Positions 43,722 to 56,566 of a DNA stretch of 64,000 nucleotides are shown piece by piece (position 1 is the first letter of the stretch; each line of letters starts with the position of its first letter). The stretch lies in contig JBCFYV010011135.1 of NCBI GenBank assembly GCA_039000515.1, forward strand, positions 5,330,212 through 5,394,211, given 5' to 3'. The notes beneath the pieces are model-generated. The model had not been told where the DNA came from. It searched no databases and worked only from the letters and a program-made list of their open reading frames with translations. The DNA is from Timema cristinae (lineage: Eukaryota > Arthropoda > Insecta > Phasmatodea > Timematidae). Position numbers and translations under genes: made by a program.

Positions 43722-46700
43722 TTTGCAAGTGATGTGCATTCACAAACCTCATCGTAGTTCCCACCCTAGCTAGATAGGTAACAGAACTTATCATCCTTAT
43801 TAATTTGCCAGGCATCCATGTTTCAGTTTCTCCTTGAACCGATTTAACCAAAACTATGTTAGATCTCGCCTTCCTTACTATTCTATTTTATTTCCACTTT
43901 TTCTTTCTTGTACGCCACTCTTGCTGCAAGATGAGGCTTCGACATTGACAACCGAGTTCTTGGTCTGAATCAAAGAAATAACTCATCCGTGTTTTAGACG
44001 TAATTGTGTGAGGGTTATTCTTATAGGCAAAAAGGAAATTATCTAACCAACGCTGGAGAGTTCTTTCTCTCCCTTCCTAACGATCCTGCTTCAAGGCTCG
44101 TAAAAGGGCCTTTTTCACTATCTTCACAAAGCTATCCCCCTGTCTATTAGATGCTGGATGCTAAGGTGGTGATAACATGTGTACCACCCATTTCCTCGCA
44201 GAAATTCTGCCATCTCTTCTTACACCAACTGTGGACCTCCATCAGACACTAGCTTTTACGATCCACCATATGCTGCAAAAAATGTCCTTAGTCTGACTAT
44301 TATTTGTGATGTCATCGTAATAGACATAGGTAACACCTCTGTCCATTTCGAATAAGCGTCAACCAACACTAAGTATTTTGTTCCCTCCAGTTTTGCGAAA
44401 TCAACATGAACACTCTGCCATATTCTTAGTGGCCATCTACACTGTTTCAGCATCTCGAGTCTCCTGACAAATGGAACATTTCTTACACATTTCTTCAATC
44501 TGCGAGTCAATTTCTGGCTACCACACATACCCTCGGGACAACGCCTTCATCTTACACATTCCGGGGTGTTCTTGGTCTAATATTGACAAAATAACCTGAC
44601 GGTACGCCTCTGGGCCCACCACTAGATTCCCCCAGAGGAGACACCTGTCTTCAATGGAGATCTCGTGTCGTTTATGAAAAAAAGGTATCCAATCTGGTTC
44701 CACCTTGAGTGGTCAAACATTCAGTGTCCAGTCTACAATTTTACTAAGACATAAATCCTTCCTAGTTTCTTTCCCAATTTCCTCACTAGATATTGGTAGC
44801 TCCTCTAAAGATGCAAAAGTAAAGTTTACATACTCTTATAACCTTTTCACATCACCAGGCGGTAATCGTGACAACACATCCGTTTCAACGATCTCAGATC
44901 CTTTTCTATATTCCAACTCATAATCATATGAGGACAGTAAGAGCACCCACCGCTGTATACGAGCTGCGGCCATCTCTGGAATACCTTTCTTGGGTGACAA
45001 CAAATACAATGGTTTATGGTCAGTAACCAGGGTAAATTTACTACCAAATCATACTTGTAGAATTGTTTTACTCCAAAAATCAATGTTAAAGCTTCCTTCT
45101 CTATTATAGGGTAGTTATTTTCGACTTTTGATAATGTCTTGGTTTTAAAATACACAGGTCGAGTGGAACCATCTGGGAACAAATGACTAACCACACTCCC
45201 AAGACCTTTACTAGAAATATCGCAAGTTATCTTAACGGGCAAAGAAGAGTCAAATAGAACCACTGTGTCACTTTCCACTAGTAATCTTTACTTTTCTCAA
45301 ACACTTGTCGCTCTTCTTGGTCCCATTTCCACTTCCTGCCAGACTCCAACAATTTATACAAAGGACTCAATTCTGTTGCTAAGTTGGGTAGGAATTTTCC
45401 ATAGAAATGCAAAAGTCCTAAAAATGCTTTCAGCTATGTAAAATCTTCTGGTGCTGCTGCCCTTAATATGTCCTTCCCCTTTCCTTGATTGGATGAGTTA
45501 CCCTCGCATCAATCCGATGACTCAAATAGGTAATTTAATCTGCCAGGAAAACACATTTGTCCTTGTTTACTTTCACTCTATTTTCTCTTAGACTCTGGAG
45601 GACCTCATTTTTACTTTTCATGGCCTCTTCCACTTTACCTACTACTATTATTACATCGATAAAACAAAAGGTTTTCTCTATCCCTAACAAAATTCTGTCC
45701 ACGACAGACTGAAAGAGAGAACAAGCACTCTTTATACCTGGACTTAGTCTGCTGAATCTATATAATCCCACATGTGTATTCACAGCTAGTAGAGGTTGAG
45801 ACGCTTCAATAACCTGCAACTGTAGGTACCCCTTTGAAAAATCAATCTGGCAAAATATCTTTCCCACAGATATATTTTCAAAAATACTCCCCATTGTGGG
45901 CAACAGATAGTGTTCCTTTTCCACAAATTAATTCTGGGTCACTTTAAAAACCCCACATAAACTAACTTTCCCATTTTCTTTAGGTACACACACTATTACC
46001 GTAGCCCATTGGCTATGTTGAACGGGGTACATTATTCCTTCAATACGCATCAACTTTAATTCTCTCCGCCGCATCCTGCAAAGTGTAAGGAACTGTTCTC
46101 GCTTTACAAAATATAGGTGTGGCTCCTTCTTTAATAACCACATCTACTGTTATTCCCTTAATAGCCCCCACTGGTCCATAAAACACCTCAGCATCTTTAG
46201 AAATTAGTAATTTCACCAGACTTGATCAGTCCTGTAGCATGTTCCCCACATACCTAATTTCTGGCTAACAGTCCAATTTCTCCTCAACAATGTCGGAGCT
46301 CCTTTCCGATTAGAGGAAACCACTAAGATGGGAAGCTCTATCTTGGAGGATCCATGCATTAATTCGACCCTAAATTCCCCCTTCGGATCTAAAACATGAC
46401 CCAAGTATAAACGCAGACCCACTGACGGCGGTCTTCGAATTTTCATTCTAAATCCTCTTTTATACACACTTTCTGGCATCAAGGTGCGTGGACAACCAGT
46501 GTCAATCACCGTTTCTACTGGCTTCATATCCACTTTCACTGTTGTTACCCACTGTGCATCACTGTCCCTCACCTCGTCCACATGACAATTCTAACTCATT
46601 AATTTTGTTTATGTTTAGGTCCATTATTATCTTTTTTTAATCTACACGTTGTAGCTATATGTCCTACCTTGTCACATGTGTAGCATTTGTTAATTTCTCA
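43722..46700 (-). pseudogene. pol: Ty3/gypsy element C, decayed gag-pol
   Basis: Minus strand, in order: nucleocapsid knuckle CYTCDKVGHIATTC (46688-46647), aspartic protease with VIDTGCPRTLM (46213-46581), RT in two frames (45928-46143 with YPVQHSQWATVIVCVPK; 45535-45924 with LPTMGSIF and FSKGYLQLQV), RNase H (44847-45278, ITCDISSKGLGSVVS), integrase zinc region (DQEHPGMCKMKALSRGYVW, 44518-44703), integrase core (HVDFAKLEGTKYLVLVDAYS; LSPP-HPASN in a later frame) and C-terminal TWMPGKLIRM. The RT catalytic motif reads FIDV instead of YxDD. Homology stops after FVNAHHLQNLMF, right at the zinc-finger pseudogene. No LTR is recognised. Different family from A and B: intact protease triad, K02A2.6-like integrase style. 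Confidence 0.88.
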
Positions 46701-48452
46701 ACTACAAAAATCATTTGAGAAAGAATAGACGGAGATACAAATTTCTTCATATGCCACTAATGGTAAAAAGTACAATTGCTAAATCTTACCGACATCAGAA
46801 CATGGTTATAATCAGGTGGGATGTCGAGCTTTTCGTCCTACTTACTGCGCTTACTCCCATTGACAAAATATATTTTTTCTTTTTTAAAAAAGGAAGCATT
46901 AAATATATTGATAACAAGAATTTACATTTATCAAGAAATGCATTGCTCCAATGTTATTTTGAAGTGTAAAAGATTTATTTTGTTCGCCCATGAAAAGATG
47001 AGCTGCGATAATATGTCAGCATTTTCTGGGTACAAGTAAAATTAAAACTACACGCCTACTAAATCAAGTAGAATCTTTTAATTATATCGCACCCATCTTC
47101 AATATTCCCCCTCTTTCAACTCATAATGAAATCACAGCTGCTGGAGAGCGTTTCATTTTCTCTCCTTAAAAAGCTCCAACCACTGAAGATAACCTCAATC
47201 AATACAGATTTATTACGTTTTTAAGTCGGTAATGTATTCACATGCAGTATTTTTATCTGGACTTCCACCTACTTCTGCAACTGCTCATCAACGTTTTCAT
47301 CATTTGTTTCACCAATTACAAACGTGGTGAACGCAAACACTACAGCTTGAATGGTGGGCTGGAAAAAAACCCCATCCAAACATGCATTGCCACTTTTCCT
47401 ATCTAACAGAAGAAGTGACGAGTTCTTTTACAAATATATTAAGTGAAAGTTTGGGAAGGATCAAATACAAGAGATATATACAAGTTTATCAAATCAGTGT
47501 ATTTAAATTTAAACAAGTTAATAGTATTACATATGGTTTAAATTTGATCTTACATTAAACGGTCCTTTGTTAATTAGGAGAAATTAAAAATAATTTATAA
47601 TAGTCGTATACATTCCAATAGGGAAGAATTGAAGTAAACATCTAGGTAACTAGGAATCTACAGAAGTAATGTTGAGTCTAGTAACTCCTCTAATTAAAAC
47701 TAACTCATATTCTGCTACGAAGGTGCGTCTTCCTCAACACAGCGGCAATATAAACGGGAACAACCATTAATTTAGGGCTTAGCTACAATACATAACAACA
47801 ATCCAGCATAGCCACTACTAGACTTACACCTGAAAGGCATATACTTGAATTATAGTTGAAAAATAATTAATGATATCAAATTCTAGTAAGTCCTAGTTTA
47901 AATAGTTACTACGATGGTAGTTAAATGAGCCAGCTAGCTTTAGTTAACTCCATAGACAGTTACAAATATTAATCTCCTAGAAGAGGAACTATAATTTTAC
48001 AAATAATAAATGGCGAGTTACCAGGAATTTGTGCTGTTAAGATACGATGACCAGTCTATTCCTAATTAGTACTGCCTGCACATTCAATAGTATATTTATA
48101 CTCCCACCCAATCTAGGTCACACTTAACCTATTGCAAACAAATGTATTAACTAATACAAACTGCACCTGAAGAGGGCCGGAGACTATGCATTATCCCTGC
48201 AGGCCACTACTACGAACTAGTAGCGCTCCCACAGTTTGCACACCAAAAAAAGTTACAGTTATGAGAAATAAAAGGGACTGATATCAGTCACAGACCTAAT
48301 TAGGTCATTGAACAAAGTGTTAGCTAACCTGATTTCCACAATTATGTGATCCTAAGCACTAAGCCTAAGCATGACCATACAGTTTTTGGTGTCAAGATAT
48401 TTCCCTAGTATAATAACACTAGGTTCTAAGGACATATAAAAAGAAGTCAGAA
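46701..48452. other. Unassigned, possibly 5' part of element C
   Basis: No gag capsid frame or LTR was recognised upstream of the knuckle. Open frames 46715-46969 and 46821-47039 have no domain. Otherwise AT-rich single-copy-looking sequence. Confidence 0.5.
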
Positions 48453-48556
48453 ACTTTGATAGATTAAATCATGTAATATGACATAGATAAATAGAACATA
48501 AGGCCTATAATTCAAAACTAAATTATATTTGAATAGAAAAACAAGTCAAATACTCA

Positions 48557-50272
48557 TGTAGCATTAGCCACAAACTAAGCACAACCAAGTTAATAACAAC
48601 AGACTTACCCTATTGTACGAACACCGTCTGCTGCTGGCTCAACTACACACTCGACCGGCCCATCGAAACACACACGCCTGAACAAGACGACCGACCACGA
48701 AATACTGAGACCTCGCCTATTCAACTCTCTGAAACAATTTCCTGAACCAAAGATTTTCGGCTGGAAAGAATACACACTCCGCCAGTGCCAAGCTTTCTTT
48801 CTACTCCAATCTAGAAGCTAGTAGAATACCCTCCTCCTTGTTTATGTTCTTTGGTCGCCCCCCCCCCCCACCCACTCCTCAACATTCCACCGTTCCACGT
48901 TCTGTGGACTGTGTATATAAGAGTGATCGTGTGAGTGAAGTGCCACTCTTGGATTGGCTTTGGTAATCGCTTGAGCAAGCAAAGGCGTTGGAAATTAATA
49001 ATGTAAGGAAAATTCTTTCTCAGCTTAATCTTTTATTTTCAAAATTCTTTTTCGGCATAATGGACTTAAAATTTGAACTTGAACAAATATCTAATGATAT
49101 TATTTATAATCATATTTCTTTTGCACTTAGTATTTACCTCAAGTAATAATGGACTTAAGCTTTGAACTTGAACAAAAATAGGAATATCAAACGATATTAT
49201 TTAAAATATTTTTTATGGACAAAATATTTATTTTTTGTGTAACGGACTTAAACTTTGGACTCTAACGAGAAAACAAATATCTAATGGTTTTGTTGATAAT
49301 AATATGTCTTGAGTACTTAATACTTATCTCAAGTACAATGAATTTGTGTTATTGGACCATAATGGGAAAACTAATGTCTAGTAATTTAAATAACAATGCC
49401 TTTTTTGGACTTAAGGCTTTTCTCTATTATATTTAACTTTAATGTTATTGGATGCCGTTTTTAGAGTAGTTCTATTAAGGTTTCACTTCCAATGTTTACA
49501 TATGGACTTAAAGTATTGGGCACCATCAGCGCTAGTAAGAAATAAACAATGGCCGCCTTAATAATTTAATTGATGATTAGTAATTTCTTAAGTGTCGGCA
49601 ATTTAAATGTGGATTGTTCTAGCTAATGGTCATGTAAGAAAACTGATAATTCCAGGTCTACGTATTTTGTCTCTTTTTACGAGACGGGGAATTGGAAGGA
49701 TACTGGCATAAATAATTTTTGCTATTTTGGTAAAGAACATGAGCATTTGGCAGAGGTTAAATTGATGAGTCATATATTGTTCTTTTTGCCTAAACTGTTA
49801 ATTTTGTTAAGGTAATTAGTGATAGAAATCACTTATATATTTAAGGTGTTCTTCATATGAGGCCATGGTATTGAGATTTCAAATTATTGTATACCTTTTA
49901 CTTTCTTAGGACTTTTCATATTGTTGTTCATATCTTTTGAATATCTAATAAACAACCCATGTCGTTATATTTTTTCTACTTACTCTTTTACTCATTCAAC
50001 CTTATGTTTAACGCTAGCTAAAATGTTGTTTGGTTATCGAACTAGGGGTATTGATAAATTCATGTTTATTGTTAGATATTGTTGAGGTTGGCCGTGGGGA
50101 CGGTTCCCGCAATTGTTCTTAATTGCGTGTGCTGGGTATTAATTTTATTTTGCCCAGATTTTTTGATATTCAGCACTCACTCAGCACACTCTTTCATTTT
50201 TGATGACTTACTATTATTTATTTTTGTATTTGAACCCTATCAGTTAGGCGTTAGGGTTAGAAATAGGGTTCA
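48557..50272 (+). mobile_element. Solo-LTR-like insertion (1.7 kb), copy 1
   Basis: Starts TGTAGCATTAGCC and ends GAAATAGGGTTCA (TG...CA), matching 59496-61688 end to end apart from the 533-bp element in that copy. Flanks CTCA and CTCT are a probable 4-bp target-site duplication with one change. TATATAA (48914-48920) precedes GTGATCGTGTGAGTGAAG, conserved in both copies, a plausible promoter and transcript start. No internal coding region or second LTR, so a solo LTR is likely. Open frame 50079-50300 crosses its right end and is not a gene. Confidence 0.82.
49055..49440. repeat. ~97-bp minisatellite inside the LTR
   Basis: Repeated TAATGGACTTAAACTTTG... followed by AACAAATATCTAATG and CTTAGTATTTATCTCAAG motifs, about four diverged units; also present in the other LTR copy at 59943-60345. 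Confidence 0.8.
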
Positions 50273-51371
50273 CTCTGACAAACAAAACTATGTCATATGA
50301 ACATAGAAAAATAGAAAGAACACTAACAATCAAAACTATGCTTTATGGGCATAGAAAAACAAGTCAGAAACTCTGACACAATAAACTATGTATTATGGGC
50401 ATAGTTAAAAAAGAGTACTAAGACTCTAACGCAGATCTTAACATTCAAATACTCATTGTCTCAGACGAGTCTTCATCTGTGGTGAGGTAGAGAGACCGAT
50501 GCCTCACACAACGTAGTCACAATTTACTTTGTCCGCTGATGTAGTCTTACGTCCAAGTGTTTCCTCCATCAAATTGATACAATAGAATACAAAATATGAT
50601 TTTTTATACAAACAGCCCCGAAGTCTTTGGTGAGGGTGTCCACCAGGACAAAAGGGGGAGGTGAGTTTGCAAGATTGTGCTGAATGGCAACTAGCATTAC
50701 TAGACGGCGTGGAGAAGCCAGAGAAACAGCTCTGTCATTTCATTGAAGTGGGGCTTGCAAGTAAGGTGGTGTTTTGATGAACCTCCAGGAAGAGTCAACT
50801 GGGGCACTTTGCTGTAGTTCGCGTGTTTCCCGCCAACATGATTTCACCATGAGTTAATATCTGCCACATATTATTATAATTTATATTATATCTTTCATTT
50901 GTCGTTTTAATCATATGTATAGTATTTTGAGTCCCGTTTAACACGTTACAAACAATTAACACCTGTGTGTACAACCGAGGCACCTGCACCCACCACCCTG
51001 ATTAAGACTTCCACATGTACTTGAAAATTAGGGTGCGGTAAATGGTGTGATTGTTATAAAAGTTGGTTTACACTGTTCACCCACGTATAACAATTGTCAA
51101 GGACATAAATGTTTCAATTCTGAAATTGTAGACTAACCACCTGATTACCCAAGTATGACTGACAAATAGGACGATTTAATCAATTAACACTCCCTCGACA
51201 AACACCCATGGATAATAAATAGGATACAAGAATAAATAAATGCATAAAACTTTAACAACAGAGATTAAATAGTATAATATACTATTAACACATAATGTCC
51301 AATAATAACATAGTTGTATAGGTCTATAGAGGAACGTACTTTTTTAAATACGGCAATATCTCTACTTTATG

Positions 51372-51828
51372 TGTAGCATGTCAATCAGGCAGATTGGTCA
51401 GCTACAATTGAATAACGATATTTGTATAATTTACGACAATAGAAAAGAAAGAAAGAAGTAATTTTAAATATTAAAATATTTAAAAGTAATCTACCTCAAA
51501 GTTTACTTTCCCTGACTAGGTGAAATCTGATACAATCACGTGTCTTCCTAAATTGAAACACATGGTTGTTCGAAAGATATTGTCTTTTGATAAATACTAT
51601 AGCGGATATCAAAGAAGAAGATTAATATTATCATATTTAAGAATAAGATGCTCTAACGCATGCCTGTTGCCATTGGATGATGTTGGTTAGATTCACATAG
51701 ATTTACTATGCTGCCTACAAGAAAATATTCTAAAGGACGTCTATATCGCAAATTCTCATAAAAATAACAGCTGATGCTAAAGAATATAATTAAAACGGAT
51801 ATATTTAAATAGAAGATGCTTCGGTATC
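51372..51828 (+). mobile_element. 5' LTR of gypsy element B1 (3' truncated)
   Basis: Begins TGTAGCATGTCAATCAGGC and is collinear with 56582-57039 (for instance AACACATGGTTGTTCGAAAG and TGCCTACAAGAAAATATT). It has no CA end and no primer-binding site afterwards, so the LTR end, PBS and gag N-terminus were probably removed by one deletion. The left flank is repeat R, in which the element inserted. Confidence 0.8.
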
Positions 51829-51983
51829 GATAATGAAATTGAATTTCTCGCATTGTGTCCAATCAAAACAAGTGGCTATTTAACGCAACTTTTAGTCGAA
51901 TGTTTAAATGAAGGTCTATCATGGAAGAATTGTAGGCACAAAATTCTTACCATATTGATCCCACCTAGGGCAAGACTAGTTTA

Positions 51984-52318
51984 AAGACTCAATTTGTAAA
52001 TAGGTTTCAGAAACCTCAGGAGTCGTTTAGAAATTTCATTATATCTGTGTCAGAGGCGGCTAAAGTTCTAGAACTCAGTTTGGAAGAAAGGGAAATAGTA
52101 GTAACTATTCTGGAAAATGTTTCGCCTTTAACTAGACAAAATTTTGTATTTGTTTCACAGCCATCTTCAATGGCAGGATTACATTAATTAGTCCTCGCAG
52201 ATAGAAAGTTCAAAATCAAAGTAAGGTAGATCAAAAAAAAAAAATATGTAATCAATTAAATGTTTTAATTGTGGACTGATGGGTCACTACAAAAGTCAAT
52301 GTAGATCAAAAAACTAGT
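51984..52318 (+). pseudogene. gag: gag remnant of element B1
   Basis: 51984-52187: TQFVNRFQKPQESFRNFIIS and SEAAKVLELSLEEREIVV, a retrotransposon-Gag capsid pattern, ending TAA. A nucleocapsid knuckle CFNCGLMGHYKSQC follows at 52261-52302 with C-x2-C-x4-H-x4-C spacing, then TAG. The N-terminal half is missing. Confidence 0.75.
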
Positions 52319-52329
52319 AGTGCTCCAGC

Positions 52330-52895
52330 AAAGACATGGCTCAGCTGGGGATCGCAAAACCTTACCATGCGCCTTGGATCCAATTATTAAAGTTGATATT
52401 AATGGTGTTTCATGTTTTGGACTTATTGATATTGGAGCAACGTGTTCCTTCATAAATGCTAACTTTATTCAAAATTTACCTAACTTACACCCTTTATTTG
52501 ATAAACATTTTCAGAATAAATATTTTACCATAGCTAATGGTACCACACTTGAAATTAACAAAAGTATGTTTTGTAATATTAAAATTAAAGGCTTTACCTG
52601 GAGACATTATTTATCTATTGTTGATAGTTGACCATATGATGTAATATTAGACGTAGATTTCCTGTCTAGGACCAATACTCAAATTGATTTAATGAATAAT
52701 AATATTTATTTTAAATTTAACTCCAATGTTAAACTTAAATTTGAGAAGGTAATAAACCGGAAAAAGAACATTTTATTCAGTAATGCACCCAGTGAACTTA
52801 GTGCAACTTTAAATAGTTTCCCAGATACTATATCCATTAAGTGGGAGAAATGCGATGCATTTCTTCTATCTAATATAAATCTTTGTCTAAATTAA
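52330..52895 (+). pseudogene. pol: Protease region of element B1
   Basis: Frame 52320-52631 contains IIKVDINGVSCFGLIDIGAT: the usual D-T/S-G active-site triad reads D-I-G. FITL-like flap text follows (FTIANGTTLEINKSM), then, after a TGA (52629), PYDVILDVDFLSRTNTQID, matching the protease C-terminal ILG-DFL motif. The tail (52692-52895) continues to a TAA. Confidence 0.7.
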
Positions 52896-52899
52896 TTAG

Positions 52900-53480
52900 A
52901 ACACAGGTCTTCTGGGTTTCGTCACGCCCATTATTCTTCATTCCACCATGCTTTTAAAATTAAAAAATGGTGTTTTAGGGGGAAGTATAACTAGTATTGC
53001 AGGATTATTCTCGATTAATATGTTATTTTTAATTAACATATCATACAGTTCCGCAATATGTTAGCCTGTTCATTTTTCACTAATACACTATTAATAAAAG
53101 ATTGGCATTATAATCGCAGTATGAAACTAAAACGTGTTGTGAATGTAGTAAACTAGAAATGTGATAATATTCTATTGAAACAGTGATAGAGGGCGAGGTA
53201 CATAGAGAAAGATAAAGATACATTTCTCTATGGGTGACCAACATGCGGAACTAACAGAGGTTCTATTTCTATTTTGTTGGTAGTTTTTTTTAGAGTATGA
53301 CGCTTTCAACTTTCTGTGTAATGATGCGTGGCTTGCGCAAGAGCTCATAAAAAGGCCTAATCAATAAGTCTCAAAATGTCTAGTTTCTTAGTAGTGTGCA
53401 CTAACTGAAGAATCTAGCAGTATACAGTTTGTTATTCCGTGGGATGTTAAGAATTAATAGAGTTCCGCTCAGATACATTG
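52900..53480. other. Foreign or scrambled segment replacing the RT fingers of B1
   Basis: Between the protease tail and GLSRVLDHILADFKFKFVF the expected ~150 codons of RT (finger and palm motifs 1-4) are absent. The segment holds no domain, but a short inverted repeat GGTACATAGAGAAAGATAAA / TACATTTCTCTATGGGTGACC is visible near 53200-53245. It looks like deletion plus insertion. Confidence 0.6.
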
Positions 53481-55890
53481 AGAAGCGGGTTTGAGTCGAG
53501 TTTTGGACCATATTTTGGCAGATTTTAAGTTCAAATTTGTGTTCAATTATTTAGATGGCGGCCGGGGTTCAATCCTCGGTCCCGGCACAAATTTATCTGA
53601 TTACCAAACCCTTCCTTCACCTCTGACAAGACATCTTGTGAATGTGGGGAATTCCAGGCCTCCACCGTGGTTCGGATTCCACGTTAAACTGTAGGTCCTT
53701 CATTTCATCTCACAATCACCATACCATTACACATTAGCGTAGGTGCGTATAACCCGAACGGGTAGTAAGACGCGGTGCTAATAATAATAATAATTATTAT
53801 TATTTAGATGACATCTGTGTTTATAGTCAGTCCTTAGAAGAACATAATGAACATGTCAGATTAATATTGCAGCGCCTTAGAGTGGCAGGACTAACTGTGA
53901 ACCCAGATAGAGTGACGTGGGGCACTAATTCTATTAAATATTTGGGATATATAATTTCTGAGGGAAATATTCTTGTAGAAACATAGCGTATTAGGCCTAT
54001 AGTTAACTTCCCGGTTCCAAAGAATTTAAAACAAGTTCAACATTTTGTTGGAATGTGTGCCTACTATTCAAGGTTTATTTCTTCATTTTCGGAGTTAGCT
54101 GCCCCATTAAACCAGCTAAAGAAGAAGGGGATAATATTTGTCTGGGGAGACGAAAAAATAAGCGCCTTCTCTAAATTTAAACAAAATTTGATATCCCTTA
54201 AGGTTTTGAAAATGCTTGATTTTTCATTTCCTTTCGAGCTTAAAGTTGATGCATCTTCTTATTCCCTTGGAGCCGTACTGTCCCAGCGATATCCTGAAGG
54301 ATTGCTCCCTTTAGCTTTTGCGAGCAAATCATTAAATGAGTCTCAGAAGAGGTACAGTGCTTATGAAAAGGAAGGTCTCGCATGCGTATATGCTATTGAA
54401 AGGTTTGCGGACTATCTAGAGCAACGCGAGTTTATTTAGTATATACTGATAATAGTGCTTTATCTTGGATGTTTAATCACCCTAAACAACTAGGTAAGAT
54501 TGGCCGTTAGGTTTTAAGGCTATCGCAATTTAAATTTACCACTGTGCATGTCCCGGGGAAAGATAATGTAGTTGCCGATGCCTTATCACGTATCAATGAA
54601 GGAGTGTTCCCTATACTTGCCTGTAATAGCCCATCTAGTTTAAATGTAATTAGTACTATCCCGGAATCTTTTGTGTCCCTAAGACAACATCAATTGGACG
54701 ACCCCTATTGTAGGGAGATTATTGGTAGGTTAGCTAATGGTGACACTGTAGACAATTTTCTTATGCATAGAGACTTGTTATGCGTGCGGGGTAAGAACAA
54801 CAAGGGCAGAAAGATTTTTGTTCCCCCTAAATTAAGGGATATGATCCTTAAATATTTTCATAATTCCTCCTTTGGAGGCCACTTGGGAATTTTTAAGACA
54901 CATCGTAAGATTGTTCAGGAGTTTTTGTGGCCCAATATTTATCGAGACATTAGACAATGTATTAGGAAGTGTGATGGATGTCTGGGAGCGAAGCCCTCTC
55001 AGAACACTCGTTATGGGTTACACTCTGCAGATGTCGCTCATAACCCGTGGGATATTGTGTTTGTGGATTTCGTAGGGCCCATCACTCGCTCTACCATTAG
55101 GAATACCTGTGTTCTTAATCTCATTGATAGTTTTTCTAAATTAGTTGTTATAATTCCCCTTAGGAACTTAAAGTTACCACCACCGTGAAAGACTTAACGT
55201 ATAGAGTTTGGGCAATTTTTGGGGCTCCTAGAAAGATAGTCACTGATAACGGACCTGTTTTAGATCCAAGGTATTTCATGACATGTGTTTTGCGTGGGGA
55301 ATCAAACACGTAACTACTAGTCCCTATAACCCTGCCCCTAATCAGGTAGAGAGGTTTAATAGAAACCTAAATATTGCTTTAACCAATTATCATGGCTCTT
55401 CCCAGCCTCACTGGGATAAAGAGCTAAGCTTTCTATCTCTTGCATTCAACTCAGCTGTACATGAGTCTACAGGAGCTACCCCTTCCTCTTTGTCACTCGG
55501 TAGAGAGCTGAGTCATCCCTGTTAGCTATTTGGGACGTTGATCCTCTGGTTGGGGATTGTGAGACCTCATCTTATTATGAAAGGTGTAAGCTCGCCTTTC
55601 ATAATTTGCGGAAATCCAGAGCCAGGTTGGCCGCTGCTTACAATCGAGGTCGGTTGCCTGTTAATGTATCTGTAAATGATAAGGTTATGTTCTGGACGTT
55701 CCCATTGAGTTCAGCAGTTGACAGAACCTCAGCTAAACTCACTCCAAAATGGAGTGGACCATGGAAAATTAGTTTAATTCTTAACATCGGTATCTGTTCT
55801 ACTGGAACTTGTGGAGGACCAGCAACAAAGTCGTCGGGCTCGGGTAAGCAATTTAAAGAAGGTACCTTGAGTATTGTATATTTGTAAATA
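53481..55890 (+). pseudogene. pol: RT C-terminus, RNase H and integrase of element B1
   Basis: RT motif region VFNYLD is split by a SINE (53558-53798) and resumes YLDDICVYSQSLEEHNEHV (53800 on). RT thumb and RNase H follow: CAYYSRFISSFSELAAPLN, LKVDASSYSLGAVLSQRYP. A small insertion near 54436 shifts frame (TAG), and a TAG stands for the Trp of GRWVL at 54508. Integrase: VPGKDNVVADALSRI, zinc region H-x3-H...C-x2-C (FGGHLGIFKTH, KCDGC), core VFVDFVGP, VTDNGP and PAPNQVERFNRNL. Further frameshifts near 55180 and 55270. Not functional. Confidence 0.88.
53546..53810 (+). mobile_element. SINE family beta inserted in the RT YxDD motif, 12-bp TSD
   Basis: The 12-bp repeat ATTATTTAGATG flanks it (53546-53557 and 53799-53810). 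The SINE (53558-53798) starts GCGGCCGGGGTTCAATCC (box-B-like, box A missing), contains CCACCGTGGTTCGGATTCC and ends CGAACGGGTAGTAAGACGCG plus an AAT repeat. Box A absence suggests 5' truncation. It splits the two catalytic Asp codons of B1. Confidence 0.93.
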
Positions 55891-56566
55891 TTAGTGTTGA
55901 AAAATCATGTAGCTATGCTAACTATTATTTTGTGTTAAAATTTGCTGCTAGATCTAGCAGCCCAAGTAATCCTATAATTATATAAAGGTAAACGTAATAG
56001 TACAAAAAGATAAATTAATGATGTTTAGGTTTAAAATATATGTTAAGTAAAATGTATACCTAAGGGATTAATATAAATTTGGTTTGTTCACGTAAAGGTA
56101 ATGCTAATGTCATAGAAAGATTCGCTAAGAATCAGGATTTACTAATAATTTGCTTTTGACGAGAATATAAATTTTTGATGTAATAGAAAAATTCAGATAA
56201 GATTAATCTATTCCTGTGATCTCTTGATGAGAACTATCTTTTGATATATTGCCTATTGACATTATCTTCGTTGGATTGTTTGCTTCAATACCTTATTGCA
56301 AGTGATTCTGAGGTAGTTTTGTGTGTGCTCTAAATCTGACCAGATTCTTAACTTCTCTTCCTCCGTGTCCTTTCTTTCTGAGAAACTCGCGGAAGATAAG
56401 ATACAGTCCTTCTTCAAGTGTCTACCATGCACCAGGTTAAAAGAAGTTGCGGATTCTACAAACCGGACTACTCCGAGTCGGTTGCAGTTGCCTACTCCCA
56501 ATGGGCAAGACATGTTTATGGATACACGCCTTCAGCTGATTGACTACATCCTGGAGAGACTCCTTT
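55891..56566. other. Region between integrase and 3' LTR of B1
   Basis: No env is recognised. Overlapping frames 56262-56513 (minus) and 56323-56568 (plus) have no domain. Confidence 0.5.

Larger units (their letters stand above)
48453..51371. repeat. Repeat R, copy 2, split by an LTR
   Basis: Segments 48453-48556 and 50273-51371 are together the reverse complement of 23752-25050 minus its SINE. The break coincides exactly with the TG...CA boundaries of the inserted LTR. Element B1 begins at the right edge. Confidence 0.88.

Noticed and set aside
50079..50300. 73-codon hydrophobic frame
   Set aside because: Crosses the right end of a solo LTR into repeat R; the homologous LTR copy at 61.5 kb does not keep it.
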